In this document: in pieces, positions 7,394-14,695 of the stretch
Position numbering within the stretch: the stretch's first letter is position 1
Layout: every line of letters starts with the position of its first letter
Assembly (NCBI RefSeq): GCF_904067045.1
Contig: NZ_CAJFDC010000024.1
Span: forward strand, 62,001-126,000
DNA length: 64,000 bases
Source: Pseudomonas sp. FEN
Lineage (GTDB): Bacteria; Pseudomonadota; Gammaproteobacteria; Pseudomonadales; Pseudomonadaceae
Reading direction: 5' to 3'
The notes under the pieces: generated by a model
What the model was told of the DNA's origin: nothing
Database searches by the model: none
What the model saw: the letters and a program-made list of their open reading frames with translations, nothing else
Translations under genes and position numbers: made by a program

Positions 7394-8593
7394 TCAGGCT
7401 TTTTCCCGCAACGCGCGCTGTTTCGGTGCCTGGCGGTAGAGATAAAGACTCAGCATCAATCCCGAAAATGCCGCCAGGGCGGCGAACAGGAAGATCGAGG
7501 CAAAGCCCAGGCCCGCTGCAATGGCTCCGGCCAAAGGCCCGGTGATGCCCAGCGACAGGTCGATGAACAGCGAGTAGGCGCCCACCGCCGCGCCGCGACT
7601 GGACGCCGGCACCAGGTTCACCGCCTCCACCCCCAGCGCCGGGAACACCAGCGAGAAGCCGAACCCGCTCAATGCCGCACCCGCCAGCGCCCAGTGGGCG
7701 TCCGCTGCCAACCACAACAGCAGTAGGCCGAGGGTCTCCACCGACAGGCAGGCAATGGCCACGCGAAAGCCGCCGAGTCGATTGATCAGGTTGCCGAACA
7801 GCAACCGCGCGCCAATAAAACTGGCGCCGAACAGGCTCAGGCAGAGCACTGCGTTGGCCCAATGCTGGGTGGCGTAATACAGGGTGATAAAGGTCGCGAT
7901 GGTGCCGAAACCGATGGAGCCCAGGGCCAGGCCCGTGCCGTGGGGCAGGACGCGACCGAGCACATGGAGGAAGGGCAGGCGCTCGCCAGCGACAATCGGC
8001 GCCGCCGGCTTCGGCCAGGCCAGCAACAGCCCCAGCGTGGCCAGTAGCAGGATGCTCACGCCCATGCTCCACAGGCCGAGCTGATTGACCAGCCACACCC
8101 CCAGCGGCGCGCCGATCGCCAGCGCGCCGTAGCTGGCGATGCCGTTCCAGGAAATTACCTTGGCGGTATTCGCCGCGCCGACCCGGCCGATGCCCCAGCC
8201 GATGGAGCCGGAGCCCACCAGGCTTTCCGCGCTGCCCAGCACCAGGCGGCCGATAAACAGGCTGACCAAGCTCAGCAGCGGCAACGCCTGGAGAAAGCTC
8301 GACAGCAGCATGAACACGCCACTCAGGCCGCAGCCGGCCAGGCCGATCATGACCGCGCGCTTACTGCCCCGGTTGTCGATGATCCGGCTGGCGTAGGGAC
8401 GGCTCAACAAGGTCGCCAGGTACTGGACGCTGATCACCAGCCCGGCGATCACCGTGCCGAAGCCCAGGTCGCTATGGACATAGCCGGGCAGCACGGCGAG
8501 GGGAATGCCGATGTTCAGGTAACCGATGAAGGTAAACAGGACAATGGAAACGACTTGCAGCGTGACCGCCAGGGGACGCTGGGTATCTGACAT
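7394..8593 (-). CDS. MFS transporter, YhhS/YfcJ-like
   Basis: 399-residue major facilitator with 12 predicted membrane segments. The N-terminal half carries PLAVLPGYVHSDLGFG and LSRPYASRIIDNRGSKRAV, the latter being the MFS loop 2-3 motif; this pattern is typical of the YhhS/YfcJ group of putative arabinose or drug efflux proteins. The ATG at 8593 was chosen over an in-frame TTG two codons upstream. The substrate cannot be told from sequence. The gene converges with arfB, with four bases between the stops, and appears to be a single-gene unit. Confidence 0.8.
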   Translation of the reverse strand: MSDTQRPLAVTLQVVSIVLFTFIGYLNIGIPLAVLPGYVHSDLGFGTVIAGLVISVQYLATLLSRPYASRIIDNRGSKRAVMIGLAGCGLSGVFMLLSSFLQALPLLSLVSLFIGRLVLGSAESLVGSGSIGWGIGRVGAANTAKVISWNGIASYGALAIGAPLGVWLVNQLGLWSMGVSILLLATLGLLLAWPKPAAPIVAGERLPFLHVLGRVLPHGTGLALGSIGFGTIATFITLYYATQHWANAVLCLSLFGASFIGARLLFGNLINRLGGFRVAIACLSVETLGLLLLWLAADAHWALAGAALSGFGFSLVFPALGVEAVNLVPASSRGAAVGAYSLFIDLSLGITGPLAGAIAAGLGFASIFLFAALAAFSGLMLSLYLYRQAPKQRALREKA

Positions 8594-8760
8594 GGACAAG
8601 AATCACCGTTGCCGCGGAGAAGAAAGATAGGCGGCTTATGATAACGGCGCGAGGCGGGTAGCAGGGGCGTTAAATTGAAAAAAAACCTTGGCGGGGTCTG
8701 TATCCGGCTGCGTGAAAACACCAGGGAGCGGGCTTTTCACGCGACCGGTTGTTCAGCCGT
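8594..8760. other. Intergenic segment before the MFS gene
   Basis: No gene, repeat or clear promoter was recognised. It presumably holds the leftward MFS promoter. Confidence 0.4.
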
Positions 8761-8892
8761 TCAGTTTTTGCTGTTGGCCTTGAGGCTGTCTTTGGCCTCT
8801 TTGTTTACCGGCTGTTGGGCTGCGGTTTTTGGCGGGTTTTTCTGCTCAGTCTCGTGCAGGCTTGGGAAGGGGAAGTTGGGTATCTCATGCAT
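8761..8892 (-). CDS. 43-residue hydrophilic protein
   Basis: A short gene with a strong ribosome site (GAGGAG, 8 bases before the ATG at 8892) and a TGA at 8761-8763. The product begins MHEIPNFPFPSLHETEQKN and continues as a Lys/Ala/Gln/Asn-rich, hydrophilic and probably disordered tail (PPKTAAQQPVNKEAKDSLKA) ending in NSKN. There is no signal peptide, membrane segment or cysteine. The ordered proline/phenylalanine start and the good ribosome site argue for a real gene. Family and function were not recognised. Confidence 0.6.
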   Translation of the reverse strand: MHEIPNFPFPSLHETEQKNPPKTAAQQPVNKEAKDSLKANSKN

Positions 8893-9047
8893 CGTCGTCG
8901 CTCCTCGCAAGGTCTGTTTTTTAAATCGCTGGGTAGATCCGCGCTTTTAAAAAGCCTGGGCAGGATACAGCAGTGCAAATGACAGAAAGATTTTTTCGCC
9001 CTGGCTCCGAGCGCCATTCGTCAGGGCAGGCACTTTTTCAGACTGGA
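8893..9047. other. Intergenic segment upstream of the 43-residue gene
   Basis: A/T-rich around 8925-8950 with an approximate inverted repeat (TTTTTTAAA / TTTTAAAAA). It probably contains the leftward promoter of the small gene. No other feature was seen. Confidence 0.35.
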
Positions 9048-9146
9048 GTACGGAACCGGCGGGAGCCGGCTTGCTGGTGAGGGCGCGGTCAGGCGCAAGG
9101 GCCTCATCGTTGCGATGCGGCGTCCCGGCAAGCCAGCTCCTTGCAA
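9048..9146. repeat. REP-type inverted repeat
   Basis: GGGAGCCGGCTTGCTGG (from about 9060) is answered by the inverted CCGGCAAGCCAGCTCC (from about 9124), with a less conserved middle. This is a typical fluorescens-group REP/REPIN arrangement, directly downstream of the cupredoxin gene. Confidence 0.6.
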
Positions 9147-9148
9147 GG

Positions 9149-9463
9149 TCAAGGCGTGACGGTAATTTTCCCGATCATCTGCGGATGCAGGACGCAGAAA
9201 TACTCGTAGGTGCCCGCTGTCTTGAACTCATAGGAAAAGCTGTCGTTGGTGTCCAGCGCGCCCGAGTGAAACACTTTGTGGGTTTCGGCCACCGTATGCG
9301 GTATCTGGTCGTCGTTGACCCAGGTCACCTTGGTGCCGAGCGCGACGGTCAGGTCCTTGGGCCCGAACATGAATTCCTTGATATCGATTCTCACGTCCTG
9401 CGCCCACACCGGTATCGAGACCGCGAGGCAACCCAGTGTCAGTATCTGCAAAAGTCTTTTCAT
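9149..9463 (-). CDS. Periplasmic cupredoxin (plastocyanin/amicyanin type)
   Basis: 104 residues. A signal peptide (MKRLLQILTLGCLAVSIPVWA, cleavage likely after Ala21) is followed by a single small blue-copper domain. The type 1 copper ligands are all visible: His56 (IPHTVAE), then Cys90, His93 and Met96 in FCVLHPQM. The family carries single electrons in the periplasm. The gene starts 13 bases after the metallophosphoesterase stop, so the two form one unit, apparently driven by the ECF-type promoter at 10497-10522. The redox partner is unknown. Confidence 0.85.
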   Translation of the reverse strand: MKRLLQILTLGCLAVSIPVWAQDVRIDIKEFMFGPKDLTVALGTKVTWVNDDQIPHTVAETHKVFHSGALDTNDSFSYEFKTAGTYEYFCVLHPQMIGKITVTP

Positions 9464-9476
9464 TCGAGTGCCCTCT

Positions 9477-10448
9477 CTAAATCAGTGTCGAATCGATCAG
9501 CGCCAAGGGGTGATCGCCCTGTGTCGCGCGCACATCGGTAATCCCCAGGTAATTGCGCAACTGATCGGCGGCCACCGTCATCGGTCCCGGCGCCGCTGCC
9601 GCCCCCGGTGCCGGTTGCGGGTAGGCCGTGCCGCGCGCGGTGTGAAAGGTGATGTTGCCTTCGACTTTCTGGATCACCTGGTGGATATGCCCGTTGAGCA
9701 CGGTCACCGAGCCGTATTTGCGCAGCAGGGCAATGGCCTGGTCGCCGTCTTCCGTGCCCCAGCCCCAGGGCTGGTAGATGGTCCACAGGGGAATATGGGT
9801 GAACACCACGATCGGCGTGCTCGTCGCCACCGCCCGCAGATCGTCGGCCAGCCAGGCGAGCTGGTCGGCACCGAGGTTGGCTTCGCGACCGGCCTGGAAG
9901 TTGAAGACATTGACCAGTGCGATGAAATGCACGCCGTGGTCGTCGAAACTGTACCAGCCGTTGCCCTTGGTACCCTTGCCGTAACGTTGCAGGTAGAGCT
10001 GGCCGCCGCCCTCGTCGAGGGTGTCGTGCTCGCCCGGCACATAGTGCGCGGTCGCGGGCAGGGCCTTGAGCAGTTGCGCGGCGGTGTCGAACTCCTGCGG
10101 CTTGCTGAGATGGGTGATATCGCCGGTGTGGAGAATCAGCGCCGGCCGTTTAGGCAGCGCGATGACCTTGTCGATGGCCACTTGCAGGGTCTTCACGGGG
10201 TCGGGGTTGGCTTCCTTGTTGAAGCCGATATGCGAATCGCTGATTTGCACGAAGTGAAAGTTGCTGGCCAAGGCGGCCGGGTCCGTGGGTTTGCCGTCCT
10301 GGTCCAGGGCAAAGGCTCGCGGAATACCGCCGCTCAGGGCCCAGAGGACCCCGGCGCCGGCCCAGGCCGAGCATTTGAGCAGTGTCCGGCGCTCAGGGTC
10401 GAGCGGGCCGTCGGTACGTCTGTCGTGGGGTGTTGGGTGTATGTCCAT
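9477..10448 (-). CDS. Tat-exported calcineurin-like metallophosphoesterase
   Basis: 323 residues. A twin-arginine type leader (ERRTLLK at 19-25, then a hydrophobic run ending near RAFA) points to export to the periplasm. Metallophosphoesterase motifs follow in order: DSHIG, GDITH, GEHD, FTHIPLW and GHIHQ. The third is normally GNHD; here Asn is replaced by Glu, and this residue usually contacts a metal and the phosphate. The fold resembles CpdA-like phosphodiesterases, but the substrate cannot be told. It is co-transcribed with a cupredoxin and divergent from an ECF sigma operon that probably controls it. Confidence 0.8.
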   Translation of the reverse strand: MDIHPTPHDRRTDGPLDPERRTLLKCSAWAGAGVLWALSGGIPRAFALDQDGKPTDPAALASNFHFVQISDSHIGFNKEANPDPVKTLQVAIDKVIALPKRPALILHTGDITHLSKPQEFDTAAQLLKALPATAHYVPGEHDTLDEGGGQLYLQRYGKGTKGNGWYSFDDHGVHFIALVNVFNFQAGREANLGADQLAWLADDLRAVATSTPIVVFTHIPLWTIYQPWGWGTEDGDQAIALLRKYGSVTVLNGHIHQVIQKVEGNITFHTARGTAYPQPAPGAAAAPGPMTVAADQLRNYLGITDVRATQGDHPLALIDSTLI

Positions 10449-10493
10449 GGGGATGTCCTCGCTGGCGGTCTACAGTGATGGAGCTCACATCTG

Positions 10494-10522
10494 TAAAACC
10501 GGGCGGTGCGAGGCTTTATTCC
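10494..10522 (-). promoter_or_regulatory. ECF-type promoter, leftward
   Basis: On the minus strand GGAATAAA begins at 10522 and, counted as GGAAT-N17, is followed by GGTTTTA. The spacing is identical to that of the rightward element. It lies 46 bases or more before the metallophosphoesterase start and is the likely promoter of that gene and the cupredoxin. Confidence 0.6.
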
Positions 10523-10554
10523 TGAAAATAAATAAATTCTTTCGGGAATAAAGC
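10513..10554. promoter_or_regulatory. Inverted repeat holding two outward -35 elements
   Basis: GCTTTATTCC (10513-10522) and GGAATAAAGC (10545-10554) are a perfect 10-bp inverted repeat with a 22-base A/T-rich centre. Each arm is the GGAAT-type -35 element of one divergent promoter, so the symmetry is explained by two back-to-back ECF sites. Confidence 0.6.
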
Positions 10555-10574
10555 GGGGCCTTTCACCGTTATAG
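10545..10574 (+). promoter_or_regulatory. ECF-type promoter of the sigma gene
   Basis: GGAAT (10545-10549), 17 bases, then CGTTATA (10567-10573). This is the classical GGAA...CGT layout of ECF promoters with the usual spacing. Transcription would begin just before the sigma gene, indicating autoregulation. Confidence 0.65.
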
Positions 10575-10596
10575 GGACAAAGGTATCGGAGCCACT

Positions 10597-11109
10597 ATGA
10601 AGCCATTCGAGGCGCTGTTCGCGCCGCATCTGGATGCGGCCTATAACCTCGCGCGCTGGCTCACCGACAGTGAGAGCGCCGCGCGGGATGTGGTCCAGGA
10701 AAGCGCCTTCAGGGCCTTCAAGTTTCAGCACCGGTTCATCGACGGCAATGCCAAGGCCTGGTTCCTGACCATTGTCCGCAATGAAAGCTACAACTGGCTC
10801 AAGGCCTCGATGGGGCGGCGTTGGGTGGCCATTGACGAAGAATGGCTGGAGGATGACCCGGCGCTGGCCGATGTCCGCACACCCGAGTCACAGATCATCC
10901 GGGCCCAGGAGGCCGAGCAGGTACGGCGGGCGCTGCTGGCATTGGCACCGGTGTTCCGCGAGGTGATCGTGCTGAAGGAGTTGGAAGACATGCCCTACAA
11001 GGACATAGCGAAAATCGTCGATATCCCCTTGGGAACCGTCATGTCGCGGCTGGCCCGGGCGCGCGCGATGCTCAAGCGCGAACTGCTGAAGTTGCACCCT
11101 TATGAATGA
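10597..11109 (+). CDS. ECF RNA polymerase sigma factor
   Basis: 170 residues. Region 2 (about 5-75) contains ARDVVQESAFRAFKF and AWFLTIVRNESYNWL. Region 4 (about 108-165) contains FREVIVLKELEDMPYKDIAK and a helix-turn-helix GTVMSRLARARAMLKREL. GGAG precedes the ATG at 10597. The stop overlaps the start of the anti-sigma gene by 8 bases, indicating translational coupling. Matched ECF-type promoters sit in front of this gene and of the divergent phosphoesterase/cupredoxin unit, so it probably controls both. The inducing signal is unknown. Confidence 0.9.
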   Translation: MKPFEALFAPHLDAAYNLARWLTDSESAARDVVQESAFRAFKFQHRFIDGNAKAWFLTIVRNESYNWLKASMGRRWVAIDEEWLEDDPALADVRTPESQIIRAQEAEQVRRALLALAPVFREVIVLKELEDMPYKDIAKIVDIPLGTVMSRLARARAMLKRELLKLHPYE

Positions 11110-11869
11110 CCTCGACTGCAAGACCTGCCATGGCTTGATCCATGGTTACCTCGACCATGAACTGGACGCCGCGACCTCGGCGCGGGTGGCCGAACACCTG
11201 ACGGGCTGCGCCGAGTGCGCTTACCTGCATGAGCAGACCCGCCAGTTGATGGCTGATGTCAAGATTCGGGCTCCGTATTACCGCGCGCCCGAGTCTCTGA
11301 GTCGGAGCCTGTTGGCCGGCGCCGCGGCGCGTCCCTCGGTGGCTGCCGGTTTCATACGGGGCTTGCGAACGGCGTCGGGCCGCTGGTGGGCCCCGGCGTT
11401 TTCCGCCCTGGCGTTGAGTCTGGCGCTCATGCTCTACGTGGTGACACCGTCCGCCGAGCAGCCCTGGCTGGATGAGGCGGTGTCCAGTCATGTGCGTTCG
11501 CTGATGGCCGAACATTTGAACGATGTGGTGTCATCCGACCGGCATACGGTGAAGCCCTGGTTTACCGGCAAGCTCGACTTCGCGCCGCCGGTTTTCGACT
11601 ATGCGGCGCAAGGTTATCCGATGCTGGGCGGGCGCTTGGATTATCTGCGACACCAGACGGCTGCCGCGTTGGCGTATCGGCATGCCAAGCACACCATCAA
11701 TCTGTTCATCCTGCCGACGGCAGAGGCTGATCGAGCCCGCGAGAGCCTGTCGCTGCGCGGCTACAACGTGGTGGCATGGCGGCGCGATCACCTGCGTTTC
11801 ATCCTGGTTTCGGACCTGGAGAAAGGCGAACTCGAGGCGTTCGGGCAGTTGATCGAGAAGGGGCTGTGA
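11102..11869 (+). CDS. Membrane anti-sigma factor with zinc finger
   Basis: 255 residues. The N-terminal zinc-binding anti-sigma domain has the signature H-x3-C-x2-C (His32, Cys36, Cys39 in HLTGCAEC) plus earlier Cys6/Cys9 and His residues. One membrane segment follows at about 95-115 (WWAPAFSALALSLALMLYVV). The C-terminal half, about 140 residues, is probably periplasmic; it includes a segment resembling YTQNLFVLP-type repeats of anti-sigma sensors (HTINLFILP) and no cysteines. It presumably holds the upstream ECF factor inactive until a periplasmic signal arrives. The 8-base overlap with the sigma gene supports the pairing. Confidence 0.88.
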   Translation: MNDLDCKTCHGLIHGYLDHELDAATSARVAEHLTGCAECAYLHEQTRQLMADVKIRAPYYRAPESLSRSLLAGAAARPSVAAGFIRGLRTASGRWWAPAFSALALSLALMLYVVTPSAEQPWLDEAVSSHVRSLMAEHLNDVVSSDRHTVKPWFTGKLDFAPPVFDYAAQGYPMLGGRLDYLRHQTAAALAYRHAKHTINLFILPTAEADRARESLSLRGYNVVAWRRDHLRFILVSDLEKGELEAFGQLIEKGL

Positions 11870-11919
11870 GTTCGGCGCGGGGCTTTGTACGTTCAAGACG
11901 CCCGGTTTGATCGCGAGGA

Positions 11920-11950
11920 CTGTAGGAGCAGCCGGTCGACGCTCCTACAG
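11920..11950. terminator. Bidirectional hairpin of REP type
   Basis: CTGTAGGAGC and GCTCCTACAG form a perfect 10-bp stem with an 11-base loop between the converging anti-sigma and phhC genes. The stem is the GTAGGAGC core of Pseudomonas REP repeats, and it could end transcription from both sides. Confidence 0.6.
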
Positions 11951-11960
11951 AGGACTGTGG

Positions 11961-13157
11961 TTAGTCCTGGCACACGGCGGCTATCGCCTGCGCCAGCGCA
12001 TCCAGGCGCGTTGCGTCGATGCCGGCAACGTTGGCCCGACCGGAGCTGACCATATATACGCTGTGCTCGTCGCGCAGGCGCTTGACCTGTGTCGGTGACA
12101 GACCGGTGTAGGAGAACATCCCGCGCTGCACGCCAATATGCGCGAAGCGTTCGGCCAGACCATGGGGCTGCAGTGCCTCCACCAGGCCGCTGCGCAGCTG
12201 CGCGATGCGCAGGCGCATGGCTTCCACTTCATCGGCCCATAGGCTTTTCAACTCGGGGTCGCCGAGAATGCTGGTCACCACGGCCGCACCGTGATCCGGT
12301 GGGTTCGACCACAGGTTGCGGGCTACCGCCGCCAGTTGGCTGCGCACATCCAGCAGTTTCTCGGCATCCTGGGTACAGACGATCAGGGCGCCGGTGCGTT
12401 CGCGATACAGCCCGAAATTCTTCGAACAGGAACTGGTGATCAGCACTTCCGGCAATTCCCGGGCGAACAAGCGGACGGCCCAGGCATCCTGCTCCACGCC
12501 ATCGCCGAAGCCCTGGTAGGCGAAGTCGATCAGCGGCAGCAGTTCGCGGCGGCGGACGATGTCCAGCACCTTGTACCAGTCGTCGTGGGCCAGGTCGAAG
12601 CCGGTCGGGTTGTGGCAGCAGGCGTGCAACAGCACCACGTCGCCCTGCGGCACCTGTTCCAGCGCGGCGAGCATGCCTTCGACATTCAGGCGGTTGTCGC
12701 TGCCGACGTAAGGGTAGTGACCGATCTTCAAACCGGCGGCGGCGAAGATGGTCTCGTGGATCGGCCAGGTCGGATCGCTGAGCCAGATACCACGGCCCGG
12801 CAGGCAGTGGGCGATGAAGTCGGCGCTCAGGCGCAAGGCGCCGGTGCCGCCTGGAGTCTGGGTCGCGCCGACGCGCTGGGCGGCGATCAGCGGCGAGTCG
12901 GCCCCCATCACCAGCTCATTGAGCAGGCTGCCGAAGCGCAGGTCGCCGTGACCACCGATATAGGACTTGGTCAGTTGCTCGTTCACCAGCCGCTGCTCGG
13001 CCCGCTTGACCGACTGCAGGATCGGGGTCAGGCCCTGGGCATCCTTGTAGACGCCAACGCCCAGGTCGAACTTGCGCGGATTGGGGTCCTGGGCATAAGC
13101 CTCCAGCAACCCGAGAATCGGGTCGCCAGGTACACGGGCGATGGCGTCGAAATGCAT
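11961..13157 (-). CDS. phhC: Aromatic amino acid aminotransferase PhhC
   Basis: 398-residue class I aminotransferase of the AspC/TyrB group. PLP-binding residues are visible: Asn183 (HNPTG), Asp211 and Tyr214 (DFAYQGFGDG), and the Schiff-base Lys246 in SSCSKNFGLYRER. It is the third gene of phhA-phhB-phhC and overlaps the phhB stop by one base. By context it converts tyrosine to 4-hydroxyphenylpyruvate in the cytoplasm. The sequence alone would also allow an aspartate aminotransferase. Confidence 0.9.
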   Translation of the reverse strand: MHFDAIARVPGDPILGLLEAYAQDPNPRKFDLGVGVYKDAQGLTPILQSVKRAEQRLVNEQLTKSYIGGHGDLRFGSLLNELVMGADSPLIAAQRVGATQTPGGTGALRLSADFIAHCLPGRGIWLSDPTWPIHETIFAAAGLKIGHYPYVGSDNRLNVEGMLAALEQVPQGDVVLLHACCHNPTGFDLAHDDWYKVLDIVRRRELLPLIDFAYQGFGDGVEQDAWAVRLFARELPEVLITSSCSKNFGLYRERTGALIVCTQDAEKLLDVRSQLAAVARNLWSNPPDHGAAVVTSILGDPELKSLWADEVEAMRLRIAQLRSGLVEALQPHGLAERFAHIGVQRGMFSYTGLSPTQVKRLRDEHSVYMVSSGRANVAGIDATRLDALAQAIAAVCQD

Positions 13158-13513
13158 TATTTACGGCCCTCGGCGGCTTGGCTGACCTCGTCGGTACGTG
13201 CCGCCATGATGAAATCGTTACGGTGCAGGCCCTTGATCGAATGGCTCCACCAGGTGACGGTGACTTTGCCCCATTCGGTCAGCAGGCCCGGGTGATGGCC
13301 TTCGGCTTCGGAAATTTCGCCGACAGCATTGGTGAAGGCCAGGGCGAACTTGAAGTTCTTGAACAGGAAGACCTTCTCCAGTTGCATGATGCCGTCACGC
13401 ACTTCGATGTTCCAGTCCGGAATCTGTTTGATCAGCATTGGCAGTTCTTCGTCGCTGACCTGGGGGGCATCGGCGCGGCAGGCTTCGCAGTGGGCTTGGT
13501 TCAAGGTGTTCAT
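13157..13513 (-). CDS. phhB: Pterin-4a-carbinolamine dehydratase PhhB
   Basis: 118 residues, the usual length. The conserved active-site stretch EAEGHHPGLLTEWGKVTV is present, followed by WWSHSIKGLHRNDFIMAART. The enzyme dehydrates the 4a-hydroxypterin made by PhhA so that the cofactor can be recycled. It follows phhA after about 100 bases and has a good ribosome site (GGAATCCACC before the ATG at 13513). Confidence 0.95.
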   Translation of the reverse strand: MNTLNQAHCEACRADAPQVSDEELPMLIKQIPDWNIEVRDGIMQLEKVFLFKNFKFALAFTNAVGEISEAEGHHPGLLTEWGKVTVTWWSHSIKGLHRNDFIMAARTDEVSQAAEGRK

Positions 13514-13615
13514 GGTGGATTCCTGAAATCGTTTTTTTATTCAAGGACGCCGTTCGAATACGCTATTCGAAAACGTCGGTTCGAGAAAGCCGCACGTACC
13601 GCGCAAAGTCGCGGA

Positions 13616-14401
13616 TCAGGCGGCCTTGGGCGGGAATTTCGGGGCGTGCAGACCCAACTGCATGCCGCGCTCGACCATACCCATGATGTCTTCGTGGGCC
13701 AGGTCGAACAAGCGCTTGAGGCTCGGCAGGACGAAGTACAGCGGCTGCAGGATGTCGATGCGATACGGCGTGCGCATCGCCTCCAGCGGATCGAACAACT
13801 GATGCTCGGGTTGGTTGGACAGGCTGTACAGGGTTTCCTTCGGCGAGGAGAGGATGCCGCCGCCATAGATGCGCCGGCCTTGCGGGGTGTCCACCAGGCC
13901 GAATTCGATGGTCATCCAGTACAGGCGCGCCAGGTACACCCGTTGCTCCTTGCTGGCTTGCAGGCCGAGTTTGCCGTAGGTGTGGGTGAACTCGGCGAAC
14001 CAGGGGTTGGTCAGCAGCGGGCAGTGGCCAAAGATCTCGTGGAAAATATCCGGTTCTTGCAGGTAGTCGAGTTCTTCTTCCGTGCGAATGAAGGTCGCGA
14101 CCGGAAACTGCTTGTTGGCGAGCAACTCGAAAAAGGTCTGGAATGGAATCAGCGCCGGGACCCGGGCGACTTGCCAGCCAGTGCTGGCACCGAGGACCTG
14201 GTTGATCTCGCCGAGCTGTGGAATCCGCTCGTGGGGCAGGGCCAGTTTGTCGATGCCGTCCAGGTATTCCTGGCAGGCGCGGCCCTCGATCACTTTCAGT
14301 TGACGAGTGATCAGGGTGTTCCACACGGCATGCTCGGCGGCCGGGTAGTCGATAAACCCTTGCGCATCGGGCTCGCGAGCCACGTACTGCGTCTGCTTCA
14401 T
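13616..14401 (-). CDS. phhA: Phenylalanine 4-monooxygenase PhhA
   Basis: 261-residue bacterial aromatic amino acid hydroxylase. The iron ligands are clear: His121 and His126 in FHEIFGHCPLL, and Glu166 in YWMTIEFGL. It uses tetrahydropterin and oxygen to turn phenylalanine into tyrosine, the first step of the phh route. GCAGGAGAG precedes the ATG. It is the first gene of the operon and divergent from phhR, with a PhhR-type palindrome between them. Confidence 0.95.
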   Translation of the reverse strand: MKQTQYVAREPDAQGFIDYPAAEHAVWNTLITRQLKVIEGRACQEYLDGIDKLALPHERIPQLGEINQVLGASTGWQVARVPALIPFQTFFELLANKQFPVATFIRTEEELDYLQEPDIFHEIFGHCPLLTNPWFAEFTHTYGKLGLQASKEQRVYLARLYWMTIEFGLVDTPQGRRIYGGGILSSPKETLYSLSNQPEHQLFDPLEAMRTPYRIDILQPLYFVLPSLKRLFDLAHEDIMGMVERGMQLGLHAPKFPPKAA

Positions 14402-14695
14402 ACAGCTCTCCTGCGGGGGGATTCGTTTTTGTTATGTGCGGCATTAGGCCTAGTGTTAACCCGTTGGGCGGGTTTGCGCATCCGGAGTAGGGCGGCAAGG
14501 GGCGGGGTGGATTGCTTTATTTCGTAAAGAAAACGTTACGAATTGGCCTTCTGCTGGTGCTTAAGGCGTTTTGGCGTGGCGATCGAGTGGATTTTTGTCA
14601 CATAATCTTGACGACTAACTGCGGCATACTGAAAAAAGTGCTGCTCCTACAGGGAGCATGCGTGTCCCGGCCATCGCCATTTTTCGAGCCTTTCC
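14402..14695. other. phhA-phhR intergenic region
   Basis: 294 bases that hold both promoters, the PhhR-type box at 14523-14540 and a small hairpin (GCTCC-TACAG-GGAGC, about 14643-14657) in the phhR leader. No gene was found in it. A search for a sigma54 -24/-12 pair facing phhA found only a GG-N9-GC near miss. Confidence 0.5.
14523..14540. promoter_or_regulatory. PhhR (TyrR-type) box
   Basis: CGTAAAGAAAACGTTACG fits TGTAAA-N6-TTTACA with the invariant G and C in place, and the wider palindrome extends to TTCGTAA-N8-TTACGAA (14521-14542). It sits midway between phhA and phhR and shares 15 of 16 bases with a site upstream of aroP. Confidence 0.7.

Noticed and set aside
9048..9146. Small RNA candidate downstream of the cupredoxin gene
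   Set aside because: The inverted repeats are explained by a REP element, and no promoter or T tract supports a transcript.
14402..14460. Possible sigma54 promoter facing phhA
   Set aside because: The best GG...GC pair has 9 rather than 10 intervening bases and poor flanking matches, so it was not called.
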